Assembly (NCBI GenBank): GCA_019359095.1
Contig: JAHHHZ010000031.1
Location: 34,692-98,691, forward strand
Length of the DNA: 64,000 nt
Direction: 5' to 3'
Origin: Pleurocapsa minor HA4230-MV1
GTDB taxonomy: Bacteria > Cyanobacteriota > Cyanobacteriia > Cyanobacteriales > Xenococcaceae
The translations under genes and the position numbers were made by a program. Under the pieces are notes generated by a model. The model made no database searches. It was given only the letters and a program-made list of their open reading frames with translations, and was not told the origin of the DNA. Shown here one piece after another: positions 42,991 through 51,540 of the stretch. Position 1 is the stretch's first letter, and each line of letters begins with the position of its first letter.

Positions 42991-44130
42991 CCCCCGATAC
43001 GTTTCTTCTCCTCGGTTACAGATTTCCTGTCCCGAAGCTACATCCCTATCTACAACATAACCACACTCGCTACACTCATGTAACCGAACACTTAGATCTT
43101 TTCTGACTGTAGCTCTACAGTTAGGACAAGTCTGAGATGTTCCACGATGGTCAACTTTGCCTACAAATACATCTCGCTTTCTAGCTACGTATTCTAAGAT
43201 AGTTCTCATCTGCCCAAAGCTAGCATCTATACTATGCTTGCCCAACATTCCTTTTGCCATAATCCGAAAATCACAATCCTCTACAAAGATTGTGTCTGCC
43301 ATGTTGCATAGTTTATGAGCTAATTTGAACTGATAATCAGTGCGCTTGAATGCTATGTGGTTATGTTGTTTGGCTACTTTGATCCTCGCTTTCTCGTAGT
43401 TTTCGCCTCGTTTTTGTTTCTTAGACAGACGCTTTTGTAGCACTTTTAGCCGACTGTGGGCTGTCTTGAAAAACTTAGGTCTGGGTTCGGTATATCCGTC
43501 CGATGTTGCTATATAAGACAACAAGCCGACATCTACACCTATTGCATGACCGTGAGGCACGGCCAGGGGAAGAACGATATCTGATTCAATTGCTAAGTGG
43601 GCAAACCAACCCATTGCTTTTTTGATTACCCTTGCTTGTTTCACAGCAAACCCCTCTGGTATTGGTCTATGCAGATTGATCTGTACTTTACCCAACTTAG
43701 GCAACTGTATCTGCCAGCCCGTAACAGGGTTAGATTTGAACTGAGGGAACAAGATAGATTTCATTTGCCCATATTTTTTGAACCGAGGAAAACCATACCC
43801 TCTTTTCTGAAAGAAATCCCAGGCATCATGCAACCGTCTTATGTTGGTTTGAAGTACCTGAGATGGCACTACTTTTAGCCTTGGAAATTGTTTTTTTGCT
43901 AAGGGCAGATTGTTTTGTTGTTGGTGGTAACTAGGGAACGGATAATCCGCAGCCATAATATATTCTGATTCCAAACTACACCTATCAATCGGACATTTTC
44001 TGGATGCGATCCAATCTTTTAGTTCTCTCACGGCATAGTTATAGCTAACGCGACAAGTTTCTAACCACTCGTTGAGTAGGTCAATTTGATTGCTATTTGG
44101 GTAAATGCGGTAAGTGTAATTTAGAATCAT
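42850..44130 (-). CDS. tnpB: RNA-guided nuclease TnpB
   Basis: A 426-residue OrfB/TnpB protein, ancestor-type of Cas12. The N-terminal helical part has YTYRIYPNSNQIDLLNEWLE. The RuvC triad is complete: Asp200 in IGVDVGLLSY, Glu284 in IFVEDCDF and Asp363 in DRDVASG. A zinc ribbon (Cys335, Cys338, Cys353, Cys356: TCPNC and HECSEC) sits between. TnpB cleaves DNA at the empty donor site under omega-RNA guidance, helping the element persist. With all catalytic residues present, it may still be active. About 50 C-terminal residues are encoded by the RNA scaffold region. Confidence 0.93.
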   Translation of the reverse strand: MILNYTYRIYPNSNQIDLLNEWLETCRVSYNYAVRELKDWIASRKCPIDRCSLESEYIMAADYPFPSYHQQQNNLPLAKKQFPRLKVVPSQVLQTNIRRLHDAWDFFQKRGYGFPRFKKYGQMKSILFPQFKSNPVTGWQIQLPKLGKVQINLHRPIPEGFAVKQARVIKKAMGWFAHLAIESDIVLPLAVPHGHAIGVDVGLLSYIATSDGYTEPRPKFFKTAHSRLKVLQKRLSKKQKRGENYEKARIKVAKQHNHIAFKRTDYQFKLAHKLCNMADTIFVEDCDFRIMAKGMLGKHSIDASFGQMRTILEYVARKRDVFVGKVDHRGTSQTCPNCRATVRKDLSVRLHECSECGYVVDRDVASGQEICNRGEETYRGTPEKQEIGSQVVLSGNLVLDKWRNTERYRGAMPNSDIGKPTLYSKS

Positions 44131-44241
44131 ATGCGGAGCGGTGACGCGAAGCTAATCCTTTAGGAATCCTTTAGGATGATAACATTCTACCACAAATATA
44201 AGTAATTGGTAGAATATTGTGGCTACGCAGTTTGTTTGCTG

Positions 44242-44331
44242 GTCGGGCTGTATCCCAACCCTAAAACATTGGCGGTACTCAGCTTCGCTTCGATATATCC
44301 GCCTCGTTTATAGGGTGGGACTTAGCCCGAC
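44242..44331. other. 90-nt multi-stem hairpin, candidate structured RNA
   Basis: Three nested stems: GTCGGGCT/AGCCCGAC (outer, 8 pairs), CCC-ACCCTA/TAGGGT-GGG (9 pairs with one bulged A), and GGCGG/CCGCC around a 23-base loop (TACTCAGCTTCGCTTCGATA...). Internal loops are short and balanced. It lies between the TnpB element and tRNA-Asp and is not part of either. It may be a repeat, the end of an old element or a small RNA. The rest of 44131-44484 shows no gene. Confidence 0.5.
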
Positions 44332-44484
44332 ATTCTGGTTAAATAATTGGGATATTTACAGACCCGTTTACTTATCCTGCTAGCCTCGCTATATTTACTT
44401 TTGAGCAAGTTTTGAGCAAATGCCTGCCTGATGGGTAGGAGATCAAAGGAGAGACCCTATACGGTGAGTACTTTTAGCTTGAAC

Positions 44485-44557
44485 GGGACTGACGGGACTC
44501 GAACCCGCGACCTCCTGCGTGACAGGCAGGCATTCTAACCAGCTGAACTACAGTCCC
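44485..44557 (-). tRNA. tRNA-Asp (GTC)
   Basis: The minus strand folds as a complete 73-nt tRNA without encoded CCA. The acceptor stem is GGGACTG/CAGTCCC, the D-arm includes AGCTGGTTAGAAT, the anticodon arm is CCTGC-CTGTCAC-GCAGG with anticodon GTC, and the T-arm is CGGGTTCGAGTCCCG. It reads Asp codons GAC and GAU. Confidence 0.97.
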
Positions 44558-44668
44558 AAATTATTTTGTTATCTTGTTTGCCACGAAATATATAGTAGCA
44601 TATTAAACAGAGAAATCAACTATGATGCAAAATATTCATTCGCTACCTCGAGGAAAAGCTTGGATGTT

Positions 44669-45598
44669 TCAGGGCAAATGATTATACAAATGCTGCACTC
44701 CAAAACCAACCGCACGGGGATGAGCTAGTTGTTGTGTCAGGTTTAGTGCTGCCTCACGACCAACTTCAGTTTCAAATACGGAAGAGAAGACAATATCTAA
44801 GTCTTTAGACTGACAAAATTGCTTTAATCTAGTGGGAAATCCCATAATCGCTGCTTTAATTACGTATACTCCACGCCATCCTTGATCATAGGCTTGCTGT
44901 AGCTGTTGAAAACTAGCAACAGATTCGTCTAACGCTAGAAGAGTAGTATATTCTTGATTTAGTTTTAAAATGTCTTTGAAGTGGTTTGGAGATAAGGGCT
45001 GTTCAATAAATTCTATCGCCTCTAACTTATCTGTTACGGACAATAATTGTTGAGCTTGAGTTAGATTTAAACCACCATTGGCATCCAATCTTAATTTAGC
45101 GTCTGAAGGAAAATTAGCGGTCAGTTGCTTGAGGATTTCAATTTCTTCAGCGAGAGTCAAAACTCCAATTTTCCACTTAAAAATAGTGGCAGAATTCGCT
45201 TGATATAGATTTTGCCAAGTAGTCAAAACTTTTTCGCCAGCAGGTAAAAGATAACAAAAGTCTAAAGCTTGAGGGAAACCAGCTAAATGAGGTTGAGTCA
45301 ATGCCAGGTAAGCCGATTCTAGGGCAAACTGACAACAGGGAAGATGGTCGGGAATAGCCATAATTTCCTGCGTAGTAATAGCTTCTTCTAACTGCTGACA
45401 GAATTTTACTGCTTGGGCAATAGTTTCTGAACCAAACCAGGGCAAAGGAGCAATCTCTCCTCTACTGGTAATTCCCGCTGAATTTGTCAGGCTAATAATG
45501 ATGCCCTCGCGTATTGACCAAACACCATGATTAGTCTGCAAGGGCTGCTTAAAATAATTTTGATATAGCTTAAATTGAAACTTTAGTTCATCATCCAT
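44669..45598 (-). CDS. menC: o-succinylbenzoate synthase
   Basis: An enolase-superfamily enzyme of phylloquinone (vitamin K1) synthesis that dehydrates SHCHC to o-succinylbenzoate. The 309-residue protein has the catalytic Lys in FKWKIGV, metal ligands in LRLDANGG, EFIEQPL and LALDES, and the second Lys in YVIKAAIMG. The N-terminal cap holds RGEIAPLPWFG. All key residues are there. Phylloquinone is the photosystem I A1 acceptor, so the gene is expected to be essential for normal photosynthesis. No other men genes are nearby. Confidence 0.94.
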   Translation of the reverse strand: MDDELKFQFKLYQNYFKQPLQTNHGVWSIREGIIISLTNSAGITSRGEIAPLPWFGSETIAQAVKFCQQLEEAITTQEIMAIPDHLPCCQFALESAYLALTQPHLAGFPQALDFCYLLPAGEKVLTTWQNLYQANSATIFKWKIGVLTLAEEIEILKQLTANFPSDAKLRLDANGGLNLTQAQQLLSVTDKLEAIEFIEQPLSPNHFKDILKLNQEYTTLLALDESVASFQQLQQAYDQGWRGVYVIKAAIMGFPTRLKQFCQSKDLDIVFSSVFETEVGREAALNLTQQLAHPRAVGFGVQHLYNHLP

Positions 45599-45669
45599 TG
45601 TTTAAATTGGCTTTTGATCACTTATTATTGGCGATCGCTATAGCCTCAAAAAATCAACTCCTTAAAATA

Positions 45670-45748
45670 ACGTCAAACTTGTTAACTAAAGTATCGCGAA
45701 CTTTTTGATGTACAGGATCGACATCTTGATCGGTCAAAGTGCGATCGC
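45670..45748 (-). pseudogene. Duplicated 79-bp end of pheT
   Basis: These 79 bases match 46517-46595, the 3' end of pheT, with 8 differences and in the same orientation. The copy encodes the last residues before the pheT C-terminus ([14 protein letters not shown]). The PIN toxin pair lies between the copy and the real gene, so the duplication flanks it. Confidence 0.75.
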
Positions 45749-45830
45749 ATATTTACTTAACTATTCTTCCAGTAGTAATTAAATAAATAAAGCCTAAAAT
45801 TAGAATAACAGATTTTAATTAGGAGTAAAC

Positions 45831-46055
45831 ATGAAACTCGTTTTTGAAGTACCAGATCAAGCCTTGCAAGATTTCGGTAAACAGGTAATTGAAAAAGAAG
45901 TGAAAGATAGTCTCAAATGGTTATATCTGCGACGTAGTTGCGTTGTTATGGCTGAGAACTTACGAACAACTTGGCAAGAATCTGATTACGAAACAAAGCT
46001 TGCTGAAATTCGGGCTGAAACTTGGCAAGAATATAAACAAGATTTGGAATTATAG
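45831..46055 (+). CDS. Putative antitoxin of the PIN toxin pair
   Basis: A 74-residue protein (KLVFEVPDQALQDFGKQVIE at the start, ETWQEYKQDLEL at the end). It ends immediately before the PIN gene start and is preceded by AGGAG, as expected for the first gene of a toxin-antitoxin operon. The fold is not certain: a short beta strand followed by helices, with no AbrB or MetJ signature I can point to. The antitoxin role is inferred from position and size. Confidence 0.65.
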   Translation: MKLVFEVPDQALQDFGKQVIEKEVKDSLKWLYLRRSCVVMAENLRTTWQESDYETKLAEIRAETWQEYKQDLEL

Positions 46056-46058
46056 TTG

Positions 46059-46478
46059 ATGGAAATTGTAGCAGACTCTAACATTGTTTTTTCAGCCCTT
46101 ATTAGTGGTAAATCTGTTTATTTAGATATTTTTAGAATAGCAAAAGTCTATGCACCAGATTTTATCTTTTTGGAAATTGAGAAGTATGAGAAACGAATTG
46201 TCCAAAAAACTAAATTAAAAGACACTTTCAGAGAGTTTGTTAGAGATTTGTTTACTGAAGTTACAGTTATTCCTAAACTGGCAATATCATCAGAAAGTTT
46301 TGCTATTGCTTATGATTTATGTCGTGATATTGATGAAAAAGATACTCCTTTTTTGGCTTTAAGTATAGAGTTGAATATGTCTTTGTGGACAAATGACAAA
46401 ATTTTGCTCGATGGTTTAAAAGCTAAAGGCTATAGCAATATAATTGGCAATGACGAGATTTTTAAATTACTAACTTAA
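46059..46478 (+). CDS. PIN domain toxin (VapC-like ribonuclease)
   Basis: A 139-residue PIN protein. The acidic metal-binding residues are visible: Asp in IVADSNIVFSALI, Glu in FLEIEKYEKRI, Asp in DIDEKDTPFLALSIEL, and Asp in LWTNDKIL. PIN toxins cut tRNA or rRNA with magnesium. The frame also opens with TTG at 46056, but the ATG at 46059 is better. It overlaps nothing and is 3 bases after the antitoxin stop. It is inserted between menC and pheT together with the antitoxin and the duplicated pheT end. Confidence 0.82.
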   Translation: MEIVADSNIVFSALISGKSVYLDIFRIAKVYAPDFIFLEIEKYEKRIVQKTKLKDTFREFVRDLFTEVTVIPKLAISSESFAIAYDLCRDIDEKDTPFLALSIELNMSLWTNDKILLDGLKAKGYSNIIGNDEIFKLLT

Positions 46479-46500
46479 AAATAGATAAAAGCTTAAAAAA

Positions 46501-49011
46501 CTAACTCCGCAATGTTACATCAAACTTCTTAACCAAAGTCTCGCGGACTTTTTGATGCACAGGATCGACATCTCGATCGGTTAAAGTGCGATCGCTTGCT
46601 TGATAAACTAAGTTAAAAGCTAAACTACGTTGTCCTTCGGGGACGTTTTTGCCTTTATATTCATCAAACACTTCTACTTTTTGTAATAATTTACCCCCAG
46701 CTTTATTCATTGCTTTGGTAATTTCAGCCACGGATAAATCTAAAGGTGCAAAGAAAGCTAAATCACGATCTGAACCTGGATAGGTAGAATAGGCTTGGAA
46801 TTTGGGAGTAGTAATGGCATCGCGATCTAAGGCTGTCAGTAAAAGACTGAAATCTAATTCAAAGAGATAAACTTCGTTGTTTAAATCTCGCTGTTGCGCC
46901 AATTGGGGATGAATTTGCCCAAAGATCCCTAAAGTTTTGCCTTGCAACCATAGTGTAGCAGTACGTCCTGGATGTAGTCTTGGTTCATCACTGGTTGGAC
47001 GATATTCGACGCTGATCCCCAGATTACTAAAGACGTTTTCCAATATTCCCTTAGCATCATACCAAGTCATAGGTGTACCTTTGCCACCGTTAACCCACAT
47101 ACCCTGAGAAGTGATATTACCTCCCATAATTCCTGCGACGGAATCTCTTTCTTTTAACTGTTCTTCTTCTTGCTCAATAGCCTTATCCGAAGGTGTATCC
47201 TTTAGGACAACGGGGGAAACCCCCGCAACGGCTTTTCGCGCTGATTGGAAAAATACTCGTTCAATTTCAAAAGCGTTGAGTGCGCCGTTACCTTGAGACT
47301 GGTTATAAACAAAAGCATCTAGCAAACCAGAGAATAAATCAGCACGTAAGGCAGAATATTCCGCAAAAAGAGGATTAGCGAGCTTTACTTCTTTACCTGT
47401 AGGTTTAACCAAAGAATACTGCACTACTTCCGTTAACCCGACACCTCGTAAGACAGCGCGGAGTTTATTTTTAATCGTATATTCAGCCGAAAGATAGCCA
47501 GGTTCGGTTTTATCGGGTAGAGTATCACAAAAGCGATCGTAACCATAAAGACGGGCAACTTCTTCAATTAAGTCAATTTCCCGTTCTAAGTCCCGATAAC
47601 GATAAGGAGGTACTTTAACCAACCAAGTATTTTCTTTACCTGTAACTGGCTCTAAATTACAGCCTAAAGCTCCTAATATTGATTCAACATCGGCAGCTTC
47701 AATATAACCAACACCATCCTCTTTATTCACTGTACCTAAAATTTGATGAATTCGACTCAAACGTAATTCAATAGCATTACGGCTAGCATGATCGATACGA
47801 TGATCACAAATAGCTTGGTTAACAGGATTACCACCAGCCAATTCTTGCAGTAGTGCGATCGCTCTTTTACAGGCAGATTCTAATTCTACTTGGTTAACCC
47901 CTCTTTCGTAACGGGTAGAAGCTTCACTGCGTAAGTTTTGAGCGCGAGATGAACGACGAATAACCACAGGATCGAACAAAGCTGCTTCTAAAACAATATT
48001 ACTAGTATTATCATCAACTTCTGTCTCTTCACCCCCCATAACTCCCCCTAAAGCGACGGGTTTGTCATTGGCGGTAATCAATAAATTATCTGTAACTAAA
48101 TTTCGCTCTTGTTCATCCAGAGTCTTTAGCTTTTCTCCAGCTTGGGCAAAACGCACCCCAATAGTTAAATCATCACTACCAGCAACCTGCTGTAGCTTCT
48201 CACGGTCAAAAGCATGAAGAGGTTGTCCCCATTCCAATAAAATATAGTTAGTAATATCCACCACATTATTAATTGGACGTGTACCTGCTGCTTCTAACCG
48301 CCACTTCAACCAGTCAGGAGAAGGCGCAATTTTTACACCCTCAATTACTGTACCGATATATGCCATACAGGCTGCTGGATTTTCAATAGCAATTACTAAA
48401 GAACTATCAGAATTAAGCTGCTGTTCCTTTATTTCTGGCAATCTCACCTTAGCATCAGTTAAAGCTGCCACTTCCCTAGCAATACCCACCATACTTAAAG
48501 CATCCGCACGGTTAGCCGTAGTCGCCAAATCCAAAATGACATCGTTTAAACCCAACAAAGGACGTACATCATCCCCAGGCTTAATATGATCTTTCTCAAA
48601 TATATATATCCCATCAGAATCCTTCTCCAAACCCAATTCCGTCAAAGAACAAATCATTCCCTGAGAAGGTTCACCCCTCAGTTTAGTGGGCTTGAGTTTT
48701 AAATCAATGGCAGGTAAATAAGTCCCTACCGTAGCTACAGGAACAAAAATATCGGCTCTTACATTTGATGCACCACAGACAATATTTAACGGCTCATCTG
48801 TACCTACATCAACCTTACAAACACTTAACTTATCAGCATTAGGGTGTTGCGATCGCTCCAAAACCTTCCCAACTACCACCCCCTCAGCATTAGCACGCAG
48901 ATCGATTAATTCTTCTAATTCAAATCCTGCTATAGTTAAAATTCCCCCCAACTCTTCTGGGGACATATTGATATCGACTAATTCTTTTAACCAGTTTAGA
49001 GAGACGCGCAT
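46501..49011 (-). CDS. pheT: Phenylalanine-tRNA ligase beta subunit
   Basis: An 836-residue beta subunit that with PheS charges tRNA-Phe. Domains: tRNA-binding OB fold (about 40-155, [26 protein letters not shown]), B3/B4 editing domain (about 210-400, [18 protein letters not shown]), B5 (about 415-505, [15 protein letters not shown]), and ferredoxin-fold anticodon-binding domain (about 740-836, [18 protein letters not shown]). It contains an extra segment (about 591-610, [19 protein letters not shown]) derived from an inserted repeat, yet the frame is intact. pheS is not adjacent, as is common in cyanobacteria. Confidence 0.97.
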   Translation of the reverse strand: MRVSLNWLKELVDINMSPEELGGILTIAGFELEELIDLRANAEGVVVGKVLERSQHPNADKLSVCKVDVGTDEPLNIVCGASNVRADIFVPVATVGTYLPAIDLKLKPTKLRGEPSQGMICSLTELGLEKDSDGIYIFEKDHIKPGDDVRPLLGLNDVILDLATTANRADALSMVGIAREVAALTDAKVRLPEIKEQQLNSDSSLVIAIENPAACMAYIGTVIEGVKIAPSPDWLKWRLEAAGTRPINNVVDITNYILLEWGQPLHAFDREKLQQVAGSDDLTIGVRFAQAGEKLKTLDEQERNLVTDNLLITANDKPVALGGVMGGEETEVDDNTSNIVLEAALFDPVVIRRSSRAQNLRSEASTRYERGVNQVELESACKRAIALLQELAGGNPVNQAICDHRIDHASRNAIELRLSRIHQILGTVNKEDGVGYIEAADVESILGALGCNLEPVTGKENTWLVKVPPYRYRDLEREIDLIEEVARLYGYDRFCDTLPDKTEPGYLSAEYTIKNKLRAVLRGVGLTEVVQYSLVKPTGKEVKLANPLFAEYSALRADLFSGLLDAFVYNQSQGNGALNAFEIERVFFQSARKAVAGVSPVVLKDTPSDKAIEQEEEQLKERDSVAGIMGGNITSQGMWVNGGKGTPMTWYDAKGILENVFSNLGISVEYRPTSDEPRLHPGRTATLWLQGKTLGIFGQIHPQLAQQRDLNNEVYLFELDFSLLLTALDRDAITTPKFQAYSTYPGSDRDLAFFAPLDLSVAEITKAMNKAGGKLLQKVEVFDEYKGKNVPEGQRSLAFNLVYQASDRTLTDRDVDPVHQKVRETLVKKFDVTLRS
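47180..47240. repeat. Interspersed repeat inserted in frame within pheT
   Basis: CCTTATCCGAAGGTGTATCC then TTTAGGACAACGGGGGAAAC and CCCCG. The first 17 bases are identical to 14129-14145 near ppc, and CCTTTAGGAC is the core of the family. It adds about 20 residues to PheT without shifting the frame. Confidence 0.75.
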
Positions 49012-49146
49012 CGAGTCCTTGATTCTATGATTTTATTTATATTTTCCGCCAAGAGTAATTTTATCGTTAAATCGTTGATTGTTGATGGTTGATTGGTGTT
49101 GGTGAGAGCGTTCTCTTGACAATCAACTAAAATTTAGTGCTTGTTT

Positions 49147-49512
49147 TTACTTAATGGGCAATAATCTTACTCTCAACCCATCATCTTTTACTGAAACTAT
49201 TGCTCCTGTATTTAATTCTTCGCTACATTGGAACAAGACATCATCTAGGTATTCTTCTATTACTTCTCTGCTTTCATTGCCTAAGCGAAATAGCACTACA
49301 CTAGGTAAAATTGCGTTACTTACTGCTAACAAATAGCCAAAATCTAAATCAACAGTTAAAATTATTCTGCCCTCATCTTTTGCTTTGGTTAAGATTTCTC
49401 GATCTTCAAGTTTTTCTAAACCTTCTTCAACCAAATGAACTGCATCATGACCTGCTCTTCTCAACTTGGCTACTGTTCGAGGAGAAATACCCATATCAGC
49501 CAGAAACTTCAT
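49147..49512 (-). CDS. DUF5615 family PIN-like toxin
   Basis: A 121-residue Mut7-C/PIN-like protein (KFLADMGISPRTVAKLRRAG; EDREILTKAKDEGRIILTVD; LDFGYLLAVSN). It overlaps the upstream DUF433 gene by 4 bases (ATGA), so translation is coupled. This two-gene arrangement is a known toxin-antitoxin type by family association. The acidic residues (Asp6, Asp60, Asp62) are probably the metal site. Confidence 0.85.
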   Translation of the reverse strand: MKFLADMGISPRTVAKLRRAGHDAVHLVEEGLEKLEDREILTKAKDEGRIILTVDLDFGYLLAVSNAILPSVVLFRLGNESREVIEEYLDDVLFQCSEELNTGAIVSVKDDGLRVRLLPIK

Positions 49513-49748
49513 CTTACTGATTCACTCATTTTGGGATAGTATTGTTCTCTTGCTAGCCACGCAGCATAAAGTAATGATTGCTGAATATCTTCAGGTTCTA
49601 AATAGGGATAATCTTCAATAATTTCTTCTGTGGTTTTGCCATTTGCTAATAAATTCAAAATTAAAGATGCAGTAACACGCATTCCTCTAATACACGCTTG
49701 TCCGCTCATAACTTTAGGGTTAAACGTGATTCGGTCTAAATTTTGCAT
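49509..49748 (-). CDS. DUF433 family antitoxin
   Basis: A 79-residue protein with the DUF433 helix-turn-helix-like core: RITFNPKVMSGQACIRGMRV, then TASLILNLLANGKTTEEIIE and YPYLEPEDIQQSLLYAAW. It is the antitoxin/DNA-binding partner of the DUF5615 protein by family association. Clean ATG start. It overlaps its partner's start by 4 bases. Confidence 0.88.
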   Translation of the reverse strand: MQNLDRITFNPKVMSGQACIRGMRVTASLILNLLANGKTTEEIIEDYPYLEPEDIQQSLLYAAWLAREQYYPKMSESVR

Positions 49749-49883
49749 AAGTACTTAGTTATATCTCTTCTCTTGTAATTGTAATGTTAGGAGAAAAGCG
49801 ATCGCAAAATCTACTCGCAGGGCGATCGCTGATAGAATTAAATAAGCTAAATTTTAACAAATGAGAGCCTATCATAAGTAACA

Positions 49884-50297
49884 ATGAGCGAACATGAAAA
49901 ACAAAAACTATCTTTAGAGTGGTTAAAAAAATACTTAGTTGTATTGTTCGCTCCAGGTGTCTTTTTAAGTGTTATTGGGTACGTCGCAAAACAAAAATTT
50001 GATAGTTTGCATCAAAGAGAGCAGCAAGAATATCAAGCTCATAAAGATACATATACAAGCCTGTACGAGGAAGGTCAATCTAAAATCATTGCTCTACGTA
50101 ACTCAAGAGATAAATTATTTTCTCTTTTAGAAAACAATTATGGAATTTCTAGCTTTGATATGAAATCATATTTGTCCGAATTTGAGCAGGCTTTTATGCG
50201 AAATAAGTCCTTGCGAAATAAGTCCTTTCGGACAGCTAGCTACACGATCGCACTAATGCATGACCTACGGATCGCGTTAAAATTTAATCTAGTCTGA
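49884..50297 (+). CDS. Hypothetical membrane-anchored helical protein
   Basis: A 137-residue protein with one N-terminal membrane segment (YLVVLFAPGVFLSVIGYV, about 17-34) and a coiled-coil-like cytoplasmic or periplasmic part rich in Gln, Glu and Lys (REQQEYQAHKDTYTSLYEEG). The C-terminus has a doubled RNKSLRNKSF, from a 15-base repeat (CGAAATAAGTCCTT) that also appears in the DNA, so the tail may have been extended recently. I do not recognise it. It lies between two toxin-antitoxin pairs. Confidence 0.45.
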   Translation: MSEHEKQKLSLEWLKKYLVVLFAPGVFLSVIGYVAKQKFDSLHQREQQEYQAHKDTYTSLYEEGQSKIIALRNSRDKLFSLLENNYGISSFDMKSYLSEFEQAFMRNKSLRNKSFRTASYTIALMHDLRIALKFNLV

Positions 50298-50316
50298 CTT
50301 TGAAAAAAGTAAAAAT

Positions 50317-50556
50317 ATGCAACTTCAGCAAACAATCAAATCTTTTATTCGCCCAGGAGAACAAAGCGGTTATATTGCCGAATGTTTAGAAATCTCGGTT
50401 GTAACCCAAGGAGAAACTTTAGATAAGGTTGTTCAAAACTTAAGGGAGGCTGTTTCCCTACATTTAGAAAATGAAAATCCAGCCGAGTTTGGATTGAGCG
50501 ATAATCCTTCTATTTTGGGTACATTTGAGTTACAAACTAACTATGCCCAAGCTTAA
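50317..50556 (+). CDS. hicB: HicB family antitoxin (partner toxin broken)
   Basis: A 79-residue HicB-type antitoxin (IRPGEQSGYIAECLEISVVT; QGETLDKVVQNLREAVSLHL). Its stop overlaps the start of the hicA remnant. With the toxin frameshifted it is an orphan; it may persist as a regulator or as a decaying pair. Order here is antitoxin first, opposite to the HicAB pair at 31.3-31.8 kb, and the two proteins are not close relatives. Confidence 0.8.
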   Translation: MQLQQTIKSFIRPGEQSGYIAECLEISVVTQGETLDKVVQNLREAVSLHLENENPAEFGLSDNPSILGTFELQTNYAQA

Positions 50557-50781
50557 AAGATTATCGGGCGCAGAAATTATTGCTATTTTAAAACAGTTTG
50601 ACTTTGAAGTTTATAGCCAAAGAGAAGTCACGTTAAATTGCGTCGGATTGGTATATCAGGTAAAGAAACTTTAACAGTTCCCAATCACCGTCAATTAGAC
50701 ACAGGAACTTGCCGAGCAATTTATAGACAAGCTTGTCGATATATTTCCGAATCAGATCTATTTCATTATTTTTATGAATAA
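50543..50781 (+). pseudogene. HicA toxin gene with a 1-bp deletion
   Basis: The frame starts MPKLKRLSGAEIIAILKQFD, FEVYSQRE and then drifts to a stop at about 50671. In the +1 frame after 50622 it continues HVKLRRIGISGKETLTVPNH, RQLDTGTCRAIYRQACRYIS and ends at 50781, giving a full HicA. The expected SQRGSHVKLRR needs one extra G at about 50622-50625. So a one-base deletion (or sequencing error) inactivates it. The catalytic His would be in GSHVKL and in VPNHRQLDTGT. Confidence 0.8.
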
Positions 50782-50846
50782 AAAAATAGAGAGCGATCGC
50801 TATTTCTTTGTCAGATTTTGATTATATATGTAAATTTAATTATTAA

Positions 50847-51500
50847 TTATTCGGTTTCGTGAATATCAATCAAACCATCAGGGGGGGAGATCTCCAGACG
50901 TTGATTAGCTAAATCAACAATTGGGACAATTTCTTTAACAAAGGGGATAAATATAGTTACGGGGTTATGAGGTTTTGGGCGATATTTTTTACGTTTGCTG
51001 CGACGGCTGACTTGAGAAAGATCTTTTTCGGGCTTGGCGTTATTTTCTGGCTGTTTATGTAACCTAATTTCTAATAAATCATTACCCGCAGAATAGAGAT
51101 CTACAACTACACCAATATTCTCTCCTGTCTCTTGATGATAAACTTCTGTCCCGACAAGATCGGCAACATGATATTCATCTTGACTTAGTTTAGGGCGATC
51201 GCTTTTATCCACCAACAGTTTATAGTTACGAAATTCTTCTGCTTGGCGACGATCTTCCACTCCCTCTAGCTTAATTACATAGAGGTTTTTGCCCGTTAGA
51301 TATCGACCACCTTTTAATTGTACTTCTGTGATAGCTTCTGTATCAGGATGTTGTAGCCAACGAGTTCCTGCTTTCGTAAAACGTTCAGGGAAATCAGAAT
51401 CAGAATATACGCGCAACTCTCCTTTTAAACCTTGAGGAGAAGTGATTGTACCAACTGCTAATAATTCTGGTTGGTTAATGGTTTGTGATTCATCATTCAT
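50847..51500 (-). CDS. rimM: Ribosome maturation factor RimM
   Basis: A 217-residue 30S maturation factor that binds ribosomal protein S19. The N-terminal RimM domain has AVGTITSPQGLKGELRVYSD, and the C-terminal PRC-barrel domain has VADLVGTEVYHQETGENIGV then NDLLEIRL. A basic insert (SRRSKRKKYRPKPHN) lies in the PRC-barrel region, as is typical of cyanobacterial forms. The end IFIPFVKEIVPIVDLANQRL fits the family. It is 40 bases downstream of the aminotransferase gene in the same direction, so the two are probably co-transcribed. Confidence 0.96.
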   Translation of the reverse strand: MNDESQTINQPELLAVGTITSPQGLKGELRVYSDSDFPERFTKAGTRWLQHPDTEAITEVQLKGGRYLTGKNLYVIKLEGVEDRRQAEEFRNYKLLVDKSDRPKLSQDEYHVADLVGTEVYHQETGENIGVVVDLYSAGNDLLEIRLHKQPENNAKPEKDLSQVSRRSKRKKYRPKPHNPVTIFIPFVKEIVPIVDLANQRLEISPPDGLIDIHETE

Positions 51501-51540
51501 ATAGTTGTTAGTTGTTAAATAAAATTAATTTACTTCTTGG

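Larger units (their letters stand above)
42829..44220 (-). mobile_element. IS200/IS605-type element with tnpB only
   Basis: The element contains tnpB, a structured 3' end (42829-42895) and a hairpin at its 5' side: ATTCTACC (44184-44191) pairs with GGTAGAAT (44208-44215). No tnpA (Y1 transposase) is present, so it would need help from elsewhere to move. The exact ends are inferred from the hairpins, not from a target-site comparison. Direct repeats ATCCTTTAGGA (44155-44177) lie inside the 5' part. Confidence 0.65.
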
